Assembly (NCBI GenBank): GCA_016191205.1 | Contig: JACPPB010000026.1 | Span: 62,001 to 126,000 of the forward strand | Source of the DNA: Gammaproteobacteria bacterium | GTDB taxonomy: Bacteria; Pseudomonadota; Gammaproteobacteria; Pseudomonadales; Porticoccaceae | DNA length: 64,000 nt | Direction: 5' to 3' | Shown here: positions 10,943 through 22,821 of the stretch, piece by piece | Numbering within the stretch: the first letter of the stretch is position 1 | Layout: each line of letters begins with the position of its first letter | Translations under genes and position numbers: made by a program | Notes under the pieces: model-generated | Told to the model about the DNA's origin: nothing | The model's database searches: none | What the model saw: only the letters and a program-made list of their open reading frames with translations

Positions 10943-12124
10943 TCAGCCGATCGCGCCTGCCGCCCGCAGCACGGCGATATCGGCATCGGAACAGCCCACC
11001 GATTTCAGCACTTCGTCGGTATGCTCCCCCAGCGCCGGCGCCGGTCGACGTACGGTGCAGGGCTCACCCGCGAAAATCGCCGCCGGCCGCGTCTGACGCA
11101 GACGCCCGCCCCGAGGATCGTCGTACTCGATCAATGCGCCCGCATGGCGGACACGGGGATCCTCGATCACCTCGTCCAGGGTGTTGACCTTGCCGCAGGG
11201 AACCCCTTCACGATCCATGCGCGCCACCACCTCGGCGGTGGTCAGGATGCGCGTCTTGCCCTCGAACGCCACCAGCAGTTCGCTGTAGTTGCTGAAGCGC
11301 TCGAAAATCGATGCATAACGGCTTTCGTCGCGCAGGTGCGGCAATTCCAGCGCCCGGCAGGCACCCTTGAACTCCTCGTCACCCACCACGATGGTGGTGA
11401 CAAAGCCATCGGCGGTCGCCAGTACCCGATAAAACTCCGCCAGCAGCGGCTTGGGCTGAAAGCCCTCCGTGCCCACGAAACCGTGGTTCCAGAAGGCATC
11501 CGGCCACAGGAATTGCAGGCTCGCTTCCAGCATCGACACTTCGATATGGTGGCCGCGAACGCGGCCCGAAGCGCGCGCGAACAGCGCCGAGGAAATGGCC
11601 TGGGCCGTGGTCAGCGCCGCGATCTTGTCGCTCGCGATCGTCTTGACGAGCTCCGGCTTGCCGCCAACACCCTGGACGGCCGCGAAGCCCGCCGTCACCT
11701 GGATCACCGGATCGTAGACGCGCTGGTGCGCCGCCGGCCCGTCCGGGCCGAAACCGGAAATCGACACATAGATGAGATCGGGATTGATGTCGTGCAAGTC
11801 CTCGTACCCGTAACCACTGCGGTCGAGGGCACCCGGACGCGAGTTCTGCACGAACACGTCGGCGGTCTTGATCAGCTCGATCAGCACCGGTCGCAATTGG
11901 GGATTCTTGAGATCGACCGCCAGCGAGCGTTTATTGCGATTCATGGCGGCGTTGTAGCCGGTCACGCCGCCGCGCACGCCGCCCACATGGCGCGACGGGT
12001 CGCCGCGGCCAACGGTTTCAAGCCGGATCACATCGGCGCCCTGATCGGCCAGGATTCCGGTGGCGAAGGGCCCGGAAGCATTGGTGGTCACTTCAACGAT
12101 ACGAATGCCTTTGAGTGGCTCCAC
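10943..12124 (-). CDS. CaiB/BaiF family CoA-transferase (GTG start inferred)
   Basis: VEPLKGIRIVEVTTNASGPFATGILADQGADVIRLE; class III CoA-transferase motifs. Confidence 0.86.
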   Translation of the reverse strand: MEPLKGIRIVEVTTNASGPFATGILADQGADVIRLETVGRGDPSRHVGGVRGGVTGYNAAMNRNKRSLAVDLKNPQLRPVLIELIKTADVFVQNSRPGALDRSGYGYEDLHDINPDLIYVSISGFGPDGPAAHQRVYDPVIQVTAGFAAVQGVGGKPELVKTIASDKIAALTTAQAISSALFARASGRVRGHHIEVSMLEASLQFLWPDAFWNHGFVGTEGFQPKPLLAEFYRVLATADGFVTTIVVGDEEFKGACRALELPHLRDESRYASIFERFSNYSELLVAFEGKTRILTTAEVVARMDREGVPCGKVNTLDEVIEDPRVRHAGALIEYDDPRGGRLRQTRPAAIFAGEPCTVRRPAPALGEHTDEVLKSVGCSDADIAVLRAAGAIG

Positions 12125-12224
12125 GGTAATTTCTCCGTCGTTTGTTGTTATCGGGTTGCAATTTTCCGGGCTGAACTTATTCCTTTTTCGGACCAAGTTT
12201 ATGGGACAGGATTCATCGGACACA

Positions 12225-12246
12225 CACCCGGCCTCGCGGCCGGGTG
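12225..12246. terminator. hairpin, possible terminator of the DUF3094 gene (no clear U-tract)
   Basis: CACCCGGCC-TCGC-GGCCGGGTG perfect 9-bp stem. Confidence 0.4.
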
Positions 12247-12254
12247 GATCCCAT

Positions 12255-12440
12255 TCAGAGCGCGCCCTGCATCCAGGCGAACAGCAGCGCAAAACCGCTG
12301 ATCAGGCTGACCACGATCCACAGCACCAGCAGCAATCGCAGCGGACGGAACGGCTGGCGCTCGACCTGATGAATCGGGGAATTGAGATATTCCCGCACCC
12401 GCGCGAGATCCTCTTCCGACAACTTGGGCTTCTCGATCAT
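12255..12440 (-). CDS. DUF3094-like small membrane protein
   Basis: 61 aa: KPKLSEEDLARVREYLNSPIHQVERQPFRPLRLLLVLW; one TM segment. Confidence 0.7.
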   Translation of the reverse strand: MIEKPKLSEEDLARVREYLNSPIHQVERQPFRPLRLLLVLWIVVSLISGFALLFAWMQGAL

Positions 12441-12479
12441 CGTGCAACTCCGCCGCTGGGCTCCTGCGAGCCGGGAACT

Positions 12480-14282
<1,803 letters not shown>

Positions 14283-14373
14283 CGTGTATCTCCAGGTTCG
14301 TTGGCGCCCCCAGTTTAGGCAACCCGGGCGGCAGGGAACAGCGCGCGGCGGCGGTTTCCGGCGACTCTCCGGA

Positions 14374-15564
14374 CTAGGATTTGCCCTGCGCAGCCGGCAC
14401 GGCGCGCCAGGCAGTGGCGAGCGCCTCCACCAGGGCATCCACCTGCGCTTCACTGTGCGCCGCGCTCAGTGCGATACGCAGCCGGGCGGTGCCCCGCGGC
14501 ACCGTCGGCGGGCGGATCGCACCCACCCAGTGCCCGGCGGCGCGCAGGTGCCCGGCGATCGCCTGCACCCGGCCGTCGTCGCCAACCGGGACCGGCTGGA
14601 TGGGCGTCGTCGACGGCAGCAGCGGAATACCCAGGGCCGCGGCGCCGGCGCGAAACCGGGCGATCAATGCGCGCAAATGATCGCGGCGCCAACCCTCGTC
14701 GCGCAGCAGGCGCAGGCTGGCGCGGGTGGCGGCGGCCACCGCGGGTGGCAGCGCAGTGGTGTAGATATAGGTGCGGCCAAACTGGATCAGCGTTTCGATC
14801 AGGGCCTCACTGCCGGCGACGAAGGCGCCAAAGGTACCGAACGCCTTGCCCAGCGTGCCGATCAGGATCGGCACCGCATCGAGCCCGAGACCCAGCGCCT
14901 CGACGATGCCGCCACCCTTGTCGCCGAGCACGCCAAAGCCGTGGGCATCGTCGACCATCAGCCAGGCGCCGCGTGCGTCGGCGCGGGCCGCCAGTTCACC
15001 CAGCGGCGCCAGATCACCGTCCATGCTGAACACCCCATCGGTGGCGATCAGAATGCGGCGCGGCCCGACCGGGGCAAGCAGACCATCAAGCGTTTCCATA
15101 TCGCCGTGGGGATAGCGCTCGAAACGCGCACGGCACAGGAAACCCCCGTCCAGCAGGGAGGCGTGATTCAGGCGGTCCTGCAGCAGCAGATCGCCCGGCC
15201 CCATCAACGCATTGATGACGCCCATATTGGCCATGTAACCCGTGGAAAACAGCAGTGCCCGCGGCCGCCCGGTAAAGGCCGCAAGTTCCTCTTCCAAAGC
15301 CTGGTGCGCGCGGCTGTGGCCGCTGATGAGGTGCGACGCGCCGCTGCCCACCCCGTAGGTTTCGGCGGCGCGGACAAAGGCGGCGATCACCTCGGGATGA
15401 TTGGCGAGTCCCAGGTAATCGTTGCTCGCGAAGTTCACGCAGGCGCGACCGTCGACCCGTACCCGGGCACCCTGCGGCGTCTCCAGGGTCAGGCGGCGCC
15501 GATACAGCTTCTCGACCTGGCGCGCCTCCAGGGCAACGCGCAATTCCCGGTCGGGGGAGGTCAC
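14374..15564 (-). CDS. bioF: 8-amino-7-oxononanoate synthase (GTG start)
   Basis: [54 protein letters not shown]. Confidence 0.93.
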   Translation of the reverse strand: MTSPDRELRVALEARQVEKLYRRRLTLETPQGARVRVDGRACVNFASNDYLGLANHPEVIAAFVRAAETYGVGSGASHLISGHSRAHQALEEELAAFTGRPRALLFSTGYMANMGVINALMGPGDLLLQDRLNHASLLDGGFLCRARFERYPHGDMETLDGLLAPVGPRRILIATDGVFSMDGDLAPLGELAARADARGAWLMVDDAHGFGVLGDKGGGIVEALGLGLDAVPILIGTLGKAFGTFGAFVAGSEALIETLIQFGRTYIYTTALPPAVAAATRASLRLLRDEGWRRDHLRALIARFRAGAAALGIPLLPSTTPIQPVPVGDDGRVQAIAGHLRAAGHWVGAIRPPTVPRGTARLRIALSAAHSEAQVDALVEALATAWRAVPAAQGKS

Positions 15565-16595
15565 CCGGTGCGGGCCGCCGCGTCGTACCAGAGTCCCGCG
15601 GCATCCTGGTTTTGATACAGGGGCACATCCGCCGGCTGCTCCGCCAGGCCGGCTTCGGGCCGGATGCCCAGGCGGGCAAACAGTGTGCGGTCCGCATCGG
15701 CGTCCGGGTTGGGGGTGGTGAGCAGCTTCTCGCCGTAGAAAATCGAATTGGCCCCGGCGAAGAACGCCAGCGCCTGGGTCTGTTCGTTCATGGACTCGCG
15801 ACCGGCGGACAGCCGCACATGGGACGCCGGCATCAGGATGCGCGCCACCGCGATGGTGCGGACAAAGTCGAAGGGATCGAGCGTCTCCGCGTCCGCCAGC
15901 GGTGTCCCGGCGACCGGCACCAGCTGATTGATGGGCACGGATTCGGGATGCACCGGCAGGTTGGCGAGCTGCACCAGCAGCCCGGCGCGATCCGCGAGAC
16001 CTTCGCCCATGCCGAGAATGCCGCCCGCGCACACTTTCATGCCGGCGCGACGCACCCGGTCGAGGGTCTCCAGCCGATCCTGGTAAGTACGGGTGGTGAT
16101 GATCTCGCCGTAGTATTCCGGCGAGGTATCCAGATTGTGGTTGTAGTAGTCGAGGCCCGCGTCGGCCAGCGCCAGGGACTGGGTTTCGGACAGCATGCCC
16201 AGCGTCATGCAGGTCTCCAGGCCCAGCGCCTTCACCGCGCGGACCATGTCCAGAACTTGGGGCAGGTCGCGGTCGTGGGGCGAGCGCCAGGCGGCACCCA
16301 TGCAGAAACGGGTGGCGCCCTGGGCGCGCGCGGCCCGCGCGCGCTCGATCACGGCTTCCAGTTCGAGCAGTTTTTCCCGCTCCAGGCCGGTGTCGTAACG
16401 GGCGCTCTGGGGGCAGTACTTGCAGTCCTCCGGGCAGGCGCCGGTCTTGATCGACAACAGCGTGCTCACCTGGACGGTATTGGGATCGAAGTGCTGCCGG
16501 TGAACGGTTTGGGCCCGAAACAGCAGCTCGTTGAAGGGCAGCGCGAACAGCGCCAGGGCTTCGGCTCGGGTCCAGTCGTGGCGGATCGCGGTCAT
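15561..16595 (-). CDS. bioB: biotin synthase
   Basis: [23 protein letters not shown] radical SAM motif; 4-bp overlap with bioF. Confidence 0.96.
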   Translation of the reverse strand: MTAIRHDWTRAEALALFALPFNELLFRAQTVHRQHFDPNTVQVSTLLSIKTGACPEDCKYCPQSARYDTGLEREKLLELEAVIERARAARAQGATRFCMGAAWRSPHDRDLPQVLDMVRAVKALGLETCMTLGMLSETQSLALADAGLDYYNHNLDTSPEYYGEIITTRTYQDRLETLDRVRRAGMKVCAGGILGMGEGLADRAGLLVQLANLPVHPESVPINQLVPVAGTPLADAETLDPFDFVRTIAVARILMPASHVRLSAGRESMNEQTQALAFFAGANSIFYGEKLLTTPNPDADADRTLFARLGIRPEAGLAEQPADVPLYQNQDAAGLWYDAAARTG

Positions 16596-16653
16596 TGGGC
16601 GTCTCGGGTTGCGCGGCGGGAAGGATCGGGGAATCATATCGGCCGAGACCCTG

Positions 16654-16686
16654 CTGTCAACCGCGGGTCAGGATCGGGGTTAACAA
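16654..16686. promoter_or_regulatory. putative BirA (biotin repressor) operator between bioB and comF
   Basis: CTGTCAACC-N15-GGTTAACAA, close to the known BirA box TTGTAAACC-N15-GGTTTACAA. Confidence 0.65.
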
Positions 16687-16702
16687 CGTCCGGGACGCAT
16701 GG

Positions 16703-17392
16703 ATGCGCTCAGCCTCTTTCACACTGTTTCCCGGCCGCTGCCTGCTGTGCGGGAATCCGAGCCACCGCGCGCTCGATCTGTGCGCACCCTGCGCAGCCGA
16801 CCTGCCTTACCTCGACGTCGCCTGTGGGCAATGCGCCCTGCCGCTGCCCGCGCCGGGAACCTGTGCCCAGTGCCAACGACACCCGCCCCCGTTCGCGGTC
16901 AGCGTGGTGCCCTGCCGCCATGCCTTTCCAGTCGATCATCTGATCCAGCGCCTCAAATACGGCGGTGAGCTGGCGCAGGTCGCACCTCTGGCGGGCCTGC
17001 TCGCCACCCTGCTGCGGGAACGGCCGAAACCCCTGCCGCGGGCGCTGGTGCCAGTGCCGCTGCACTGGCGGCGCCAGGCGACGCGGGGATTCAATCAGGC
17101 GCTGGAGATCGCGAACCAATTGAGCAGGACACTGGCCATTCCGGTGCGCACCGACCTGGTTCGCCGCACCCGCGCCACGCCACCCCAGGTCGGCATGGCG
17201 CGGACGGAGCGCCGCCGCAATCTGGCGCGCGCTTTTGTCGTCAGCGCGGCGCCGGTGCCGGAACACATCGCGCTGATCGATGATGTCGTCACCACCGGGA
17301 GCACCATGGAGGCGCTGGCGCGCTGCCTGGGACAGGCCGGTGCGGCGCGGATCGAGGTCTGGGCCATCAGCCGCGCCCTGTTGGCAAATTAG
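16703..17392 (+). CDS. comF: ComF family protein (phosphoribosyltransferase-like)
   Basis: CXXC zinc-finger motifs (CLLCGN, CAPCAADLP), RGFNQALEIA, ALIDDVVTTGSTMEA. Confidence 0.88.
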   Translation: MRSASFTLFPGRCLLCGNPSHRALDLCAPCAADLPYLDVACGQCALPLPAPGTCAQCQRHPPPFAVSVVPCRHAFPVDHLIQRLKYGGELAQVAPLAGLLATLLRERPKPLPRALVPVPLHWRRQATRGFNQALEIANQLSRTLAIPVRTDLVRRTRATPPQVGMARTERRRNLARAFVVSAAPVPEHIALIDDVVTTGSTMEALARCLGQAGAARIEVWAISRALLAN

Positions 17393-17416
17393 CGCGGCGG
17401 GCCGGATAATGCGGCG

Positions 17417-18253
17417 ATGACGCGCACCCATCGGCAATGCAGTTCCGCCAGTCCGCAGGAAAGCCCCTGCAACGAGTCCCTGTGGCAGACGGTGGTCACC
17501 GAAGTCCGTGAGCAGGTCGAGGCGGAACCGCTGCTGGCCAGCTTTCTGCACAGCACCATCCTGAACCACCGCGATCTGTCCGCGGCGCTCAGCTTCCACC
17601 TCGCCAACAAGTTGCACAGCGACATCACCCCGGCACTGATGCTGCGGGAGATCTTCGATGACGCCTTCGCCGGCCAGCCCGACATCATCGACAGCGCCCG
17701 CTGCGACATCATCGCCACCTACGAGCGCGATTCCGCCTGCCGGGATTTCTCCACCCCGCTGCTCTATTTCAAGGGTTTTCATGCGCTGACCGCGCATCGG
17801 GTGTCGCACTGGCTGTGGCAAAACCGGCACCGCAACCTGGCGCTGGTGCTGCAAAACCGCATCTCCGTGACCTTTGGCGTCGACATCCACCCGGCGGCCC
17901 GTATCGGCAAGGGCATCCTGCTGGATCACGCCACCGGCCTCGTGATCGGCGAAACCGCCGTGGTGGAAGACGGCGTCTCCCTCATGCAGTCGGTCACCCT
18001 GGGCGGTACCGGCAAGGAGACCGGCGACCGCCACCCCAAGATCCGCCGCGGCGTGCTGGTGGGCCCGGGCGCGAAGATCCTCGGCAATATCGAAGTCGGT
18101 GAAGGCGCCAAGATCATCGCGGCCAGCGTGGTCCTGCAAGCGGTACCGGCGCACACCATCGCCGCCGGGGTACCGGCCCGGGTCATCGGCACCATTACCG
18201 ATGAACCCGCGCGCAAGATGGACCACGGCCTCGAGGGCTGCAGCGGCCTGTGA
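17417..18253 (+). CDS. cysE: serine O-acetyltransferase
   Basis: VDIHPAARIGKGILLDHATGLVIGETAVVEDGVSLMQSVTLGGTGKETGDRHPKIRRGV hexapeptide repeats. Confidence 0.93.
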   Translation: MTRTHRQCSSASPQESPCNESLWQTVVTEVREQVEAEPLLASFLHSTILNHRDLSAALSFHLANKLHSDITPALMLREIFDDAFAGQPDIIDSARCDIIATYERDSACRDFSTPLLYFKGFHALTAHRVSHWLWQNRHRNLALVLQNRISVTFGVDIHPAARIGKGILLDHATGLVIGETAVVEDGVSLMQSVTLGGTGKETGDRHPKIRRGVLVGPGAKILGNIEVGEGAKIIAASVVLQAVPAHTIAAGVPARVIGTITDEPARKMDHGLEGCSGL

Positions 18254-18262
18254 CAGGCCGCT
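18242..18262. terminator. putative bidirectional hairpin across the convergent cysE and epmA stop codons
   Basis: AGCGGCCTG-TGA-CAGGCCGCT perfect 9-bp stem, 3-nt loop; no U-tract. Confidence 0.45.
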
Positions 18263-19214
18263 AACCTTCCGCGAAAGTCAGCACATCGCGGATATGTCCG
18301 GCCCCCAGCAATTGCATCAACAGGCGATCGACGCCCAGGGCAACCCCGGCGCAGTCCGGCAGACCTGCCGCCAGCGCCGCCAGGAGCCGTTCGTCAGCGG
18401 GCCGAACCGGCTTGCCCAGTGCCGCGCGCAGTTCGCCATCCGCCGCGAACCGGCGGCGTTGCTCATCGGCATCGGTCAGCTCCCAGTAGCCGTTGGCGAG
18501 CTCGACCCGGTTGAGGAACACCTCGAAACGCCGCGCCACGGGCACGCCATCCGGCGTGTCAACCACCCGCGCGAGCGCCGCCTGGCAGGCCGGATAAGCG
18601 GTGACGAACACGACGCCTGTCGGCAACCGTGGCTCCACCTTCAGACTGAACAGCAGGTCCAGGCAAATCGCGCGGGGCTCGTCGCGCCAACGCACCGCCG
18701 GCTGATCCGCCGCGGCCGCCGCTTGTTCACGCAGCTCACTGTCAGCCGCGGCATGGGGATCCAGCCCCAACGCGTCACGAAAGCATGTGCCGTAATCCAG
18801 CCGTGGACAGGGCGCCGCGCCTGCCGCGCCGAGGTTACGCAGCAGGGTTTCCACTTCATCCATCAACTGGCGGTCGTCCCAGCCGGGCCGATACCATTCA
18901 AGCAGGGTGAATTCAGGGTTGTGCAGACGTCCCCGCTCACCGGCCCGAAAGGCCTTGCCGAGGTAATAGACCGGTTGCGGATGGACCGCTAGCAGCCGTT
19001 TCAGAAAATATTCGGGTGAGCTTTGAAGGTACCCGGGTGGCTCGCCGGCCACCACCAGGTTGTCGATATGGACATCGGTGACGCCGGTCTGACCGAGCAC
19101 CGGGACATCGATTTCCAGCACCGCGCGGGCCGCGAAAAACGCGCGGATTCCGGCCAGCAGCCGCGCCCGCCGCACCAGGGCGTCGCGCGGTGCCGAAGGT
19201 CGCCAGTCGGTCAC
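18261..19214 (-). CDS. epmA: elongation factor P--(R)-beta-lysine ligase
   Basis: class II LysRS-like core without anticodon domain: LQSSPEYFLKRLL, GKAFRAGERGRLHNPEFTLLEWYR, GVALGVDRLLM. Confidence 0.92.
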   Translation of the reverse strand: MTDWRPSAPRDALVRRARLLAGIRAFFAARAVLEIDVPVLGQTGVTDVHIDNLVVAGEPPGYLQSSPEYFLKRLLAVHPQPVYYLGKAFRAGERGRLHNPEFTLLEWYRPGWDDRQLMDEVETLLRNLGAAGAAPCPRLDYGTCFRDALGLDPHAAADSELREQAAAAADQPAVRWRDEPRAICLDLLFSLKVEPRLPTGVVFVTAYPACQAALARVVDTPDGVPVARRFEVFLNRVELANGYWELTDADEQRRRFAADGELRAALGKPVRPADERLLAALAAGLPDCAGVALGVDRLLMQLLGAGHIRDVLTFAEG

Positions 19215-19229
19215 CGCGCACCCCGCACG

Positions 19230-19256
19230 AAAAAGGGCGGTTGCAGCCGCCCTTTT
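19230..19256. terminator. rho-independent terminator between efp and epmA
   Basis: AAAAAGGGCGG-TTGCAG-CCGCCCTTTTTT; T-tract on both strands, 3' of efp on the minus strand. Confidence 0.75.
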
Positions 19257-19281
19257 TTCAGATCACCCAAACTTTCCGCCC

Positions 19282-19851
19282 TCACTCCCGGGCTCGGCTC
19301 AGGTACTCGCCGGTGCGCGTGTCGACCCGCACCACGTCTCCGACATTGAGAAACAATGGCACCTTGACGACCGCGCCGGTCACCAGCTTGGCGGGCTTGG
19401 TGCCGCCGGTGGCGGTGTCGCCCCGCATGCCGGGGTCGGTCTCGGCAATTTCGAGTTCGACATGGTTCGGCGGCGTCACCGCCAGGGGCGCCCCGTTGTA
19501 GAGCGTCACCACACAGTTGTCCTGTTCCCGCAGCCAGCGCGCCGCATCGCCGACGATCATTTCATCAGCCTGACACTGCTCGAACGTCTCGGGCGTCATG
19601 AAGTGCCAGTGCTCGCCATCGTTGTAGAGGTATTGCATGGTCACGTCGACGACGTCGGCGCCTTCCAGACTGTCGCCCGACTTGAAGGTGCGCTCCCAGA
19701 CCCGTCCGGTCTTGAGGTTGCGCATGCGCACGCGATTGAACGCCTGCCCTTTGCCGGGCTTCACGAATTCGTTTTCGAGGATGGAGCAGGGATCGCCGTC
19801 CAGCATCACTTTCAGGCCGGAGCGGAATTCGCTGGTAGAATAGACCGCCAT
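19282..19851 (-). CDS. efp: elongation factor P
   Basis: [53 protein letters not shown]; modifiable Lys in PGKGQA loop. Confidence 0.96.
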   Translation of the reverse strand: MAVYSTSEFRSGLKVMLDGDPCSILENEFVKPGKGQAFNRVRMRNLKTGRVWERTFKSGDSLEGADVVDVTMQYLYNDGEHWHFMTPETFEQCQADEMIVGDAARWLREQDNCVVTLYNGAPLAVTPPNHVELEIAETDPGMRGDTATGGTKPAKLVTGAVVKVPLFLNVGDVVRVDTRTGEYLSRARE

Positions 19852-19907
19852 TCAGGGTTCCTTTTGCTTTCCGGATCAATGCGAGCCGGGCCAATTCGAG
19901 GGTCGTC

Positions 19908-20915
19908 ATGATACAGCAGCGCGTCGCGGCGTGGCAGTCGCTCGACTGGCACGCGGAGCTCGCGGCCGCCGTAAGGGACCCGCGCGAACTGGCCGCCCTG
20001 CTCGAGCTGCCCGTAGCCGCCCTCGGCATTGCGGAAGCCGCCCACGCGCAGTTTCCGCTGCGCGTCCCGCGTCCCTACATCGCCCGCATGCGGCGCGGCG
20101 ATCCCCGCGACCCGCTGCTGCTGCAGGTACTGCCGGCGCAGGCCGAGATGATCGCCACACCCGGGTACGGCGAAGATCCGCTGGCAGAGCGCGCCGCCAA
20201 CCCGATCCCGGGGCTGATCCACAAGTATTTTGGCCGCGTGCTGCTGATTTTGAGTCCGGCGTGCGCCATCCACTGCCGTTACTGTTTCCGCCGTCATTTC
20301 GACTACGCCGGCAACACGCCGGGGCGCGCCCGCTGGCGGGAAGCGCTCGATTACATCCGTCGCGACGACTCGATCACGGAGGTCATTTACAGCGGCGGCG
20401 ATCCGCTGGCCGCGGGCGATCCGCTGCTCGCCTGGTTGACCGAACAACTCGCCGCCATCCCGCATCTGACGCGCTTGCGCGTACACACGCGCCTGCCGGT
20501 GGTGATTCCCGCCCGCATCGATGCCGAGTGCCTCGCCTGGCTCGGCGGAACCCGCCTCCAGACCAGCCTGGTACTCCATGTGAACCACGCCAACGAACTG
20601 GATGCGGACGTCGCCGCGGCGGTCGGGTCGTTGCGTGCCGCCGGGATCACCGTGCTCAATCAATCGGTCTTGCTGGCCGGCGTCAACGACTGCGTGGAGC
20701 GCCTGACCCGCCTCAGTGAACAACTGTTTTCAGTGGGAATCCTCCCGTATTATCTTCACCTGCTGGACCGGGTTCAGGGCGCCGCCCACTTTGCCGTCGA
20801 TCAGGCGCAGGCAATTACCCTCCATCGCGCGATGCTGGCGCGGCTGCCGGGGTATCTGGTGCCGCGGCTGGTCGAGGAAGTGCCCGCTCTGCCTTACAAA
20901 AAGCCCCTAAACTGA
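19908..20915 (+). CDS. epmB: EF-P beta-lysylation protein EpmB (lysine 2,3-aminomutase family)
   Basis: ILSPACAIHCRYCFRRHFDYAG radical SAM motif, YSGGDPLAAGD; adjacent to efp/epmA. Confidence 0.92.
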   Translation: MIQQRVAAWQSLDWHAELAAAVRDPRELAALLELPVAALGIAEAAHAQFPLRVPRPYIARMRRGDPRDPLLLQVLPAQAEMIATPGYGEDPLAERAANPIPGLIHKYFGRVLLILSPACAIHCRYCFRRHFDYAGNTPGRARWREALDYIRRDDSITEVIYSGGDPLAAGDPLLAWLTEQLAAIPHLTRLRVHTRLPVVIPARIDAECLAWLGGTRLQTSLVLHVNHANELDADVAAAVGSLRAAGITVLNQSVLLAGVNDCVERLTRLSEQLFSVGILPYYLHLLDRVQGAAHFAVDQAQAITLHRAMLARLPGYLVPRLVEEVPALPYKKPLN

Positions 20916-20972
20916 CACTGACGCGCGAGCGCTCTACCCCGAAATGAGTTACCCAGGAAGTTAGCAAAACAA

Positions 20973-22367
20973 ATGGAACAGTCCGCAGCACAGGATCGTC
21001 AGCTTGCCAATATTCTCCTGCGTCTTTCCCGCGCGGACGATGCCGTGGCAGCGCTGGACGAACAACCCGCTCCCATGGGATTGCCTGGCGGCGTCGAAAA
21101 CCTTGAAAAACTATCCCCAGAAACTCGCGCCCCCGCGCTGTATCGCCACCTCCGCGAAATCCGCGCCACTGGAGTGGGGCCACGCATCCGGCTGGAGCGC
21201 GTGGTCTATCTCGGTCCCCTGATAGCCGAAACCGTCAATGCGCTCATGGTGCAACCCGTGGCGGCCTCGGACCGGCGTCTGGCGATCTCCCTGCCCATTG
21301 CACTGCTGAAATGTAGCTACGACATCAAGCGCCAGGCCGTGGTGCAGAGCATTCGCCAACCCCGAATGGACGCGTCATTGGTGGCCGATGCCGTCCTCAC
21401 AACCTTTGCTGCACTGTTCGACCTCCTGGTGTGCTACTGGATCCAGCACTTGCCGCCCCCGGAACGGTTTTGGGGCGAACTGCACGCGCTCTATCAGCTC
21501 GCCAGTCATGCGGGACTTGGCAGCCGCAGCCGCAGCGGCAGCGGACACCCACGGACAACGGCGACACTGCGCGAAATACGCAACGCTTACCTTAAACCGT
21601 TGCTGTTGGGCAGTCTGAGCCCGACCCGCTTCAACAGCGGCGAAATCAAGCAGCTCGTCAGCTTTGTCGCCAACCATGCCGCGCTGGCCCGACTCGGGAC
21701 GGCCCGAGGATTGTTTGCGGTCGATCCCTGGTGCGACCGACCGCCGACCTACGCGGTACGCGACACCGCCAAGGAGCGCAGCGTCGCGCTCTGTACGCGC
21801 GGCCTGGTCAAGATCCTTGATAACGCCGACACCGACCTGACTCCCCGCCTCAGGGAAGACCTGCGTCGCTACTGGAGTAGCGACCAGGTGCGTTCTGAAC
21901 ACCACCAACGCGCCGATGAGCGCGTGGAAATCGTGTTCGGCCTGGAAGCGGCACACCAGTTGCTGACGGGCTGCGTTGATGACGACGATTTTCTCGGCCA
22001 TCTTGGAGCCCGGGACGCCGGACAGCGGGTGATTGCGCAAACGCCCATCGAGTTGCATTCGGCGACCTGCGTCGATCGCAGCCCTTCCGGCGCCAAACTC
22101 AAGATGGCAGGAGTGCCCGAGGCGCTGCGCCCCGGGGAGCTGATCGCGCTTCTGATGGCCGGTGAGCCCCAGTGTCGGCTCGGCATTGTGCGCTGGACGC
22201 AGCTGACGCCCAAGCTGGACTCGGTTGCTGGAATCCAGTGGCTACCCCACTCAAGCTGCCCCTGTGGTACCGCCGCGGTCGCAGAAACATCTGCTCTGAC
22301 ACCGTACTTCAGGAGCTTTCTGATCCCGGCCGCCCGGCCGCGCCTGCACAGGGCCCATGGGAGCTGA
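20973..22367 (+). CDS. PilZ-domain protein (cyclic-di-GMP binding), C-terminus apparently frameshifted; likely native reading extends to 22501
   Basis: PilZ motifs RADER (RxxxR) and DRSPSG (DxSxxG); after about 22245 the protein-like sequence continues in ORF 22172..22501. Confidence 0.65.
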   Translation: MEQSAAQDRQLANILLRLSRADDAVAALDEQPAPMGLPGGVENLEKLSPETRAPALYRHLREIRATGVGPRIRLERVVYLGPLIAETVNALMVQPVAASDRRLAISLPIALLKCSYDIKRQAVVQSIRQPRMDASLVADAVLTTFAALFDLLVCYWIQHLPPPERFWGELHALYQLASHAGLGSRSRSGSGHPRTTATLREIRNAYLKPLLLGSLSPTRFNSGEIKQLVSFVANHAALARLGTARGLFAVDPWCDRPPTYAVRDTAKERSVALCTRGLVKILDNADTDLTPRLREDLRRYWSSDQVRSEHHQRADERVEIVFGLEAAHQLLTGCVDDDDFLGHLGARDAGQRVIAQTPIELHSATCVDRSPSGAKLKMAGVPEALRPGELIALLMAGEPQCRLGIVRWTQLTPKLDSVAGIQWLPHSSCPCGTAAVAETSALTPYFRSFLIPAARPRLHRAHGS

Positions 22368-22821
22368 TCGCACCCACGCGCATTCTCAAACCGCGCGATC
22401 ACCTCCACCTCATCACCCCTGAGGGCGAGATGAACCTGTCGGTCGCCGCGGTGGTGGACATGACATTTCATGTTTCCCGCTTTCACACCGTCGCCCGATG
22501 ACGTCCGTTCACAGCGATGATCTGATTGCGGCGCCCGGTCGGCGCGGCGGCGGAACCCGCGATGCACCGCCGCCATTGACCCGGCGCAAGCGCATCACGG
22601 CCTGATTTCATTGCCAGATTTGGGTACCACGACAAACAGTTCGCTCCCGTATTTCATGTAACCTGAGTTAACCTTTACAATCCTCGAGGCAGGACACTCA
22701 TCGTGACGCACCCAAAACGACCAAACCGAATCCCCGCACCGAGCGACGGAATGTCCGCGCGGACGGGTGGCGGTCGAGCAACTCCCATAATCAAGCGGCA
22801 CATCGATCCGGTAATAGTGCC

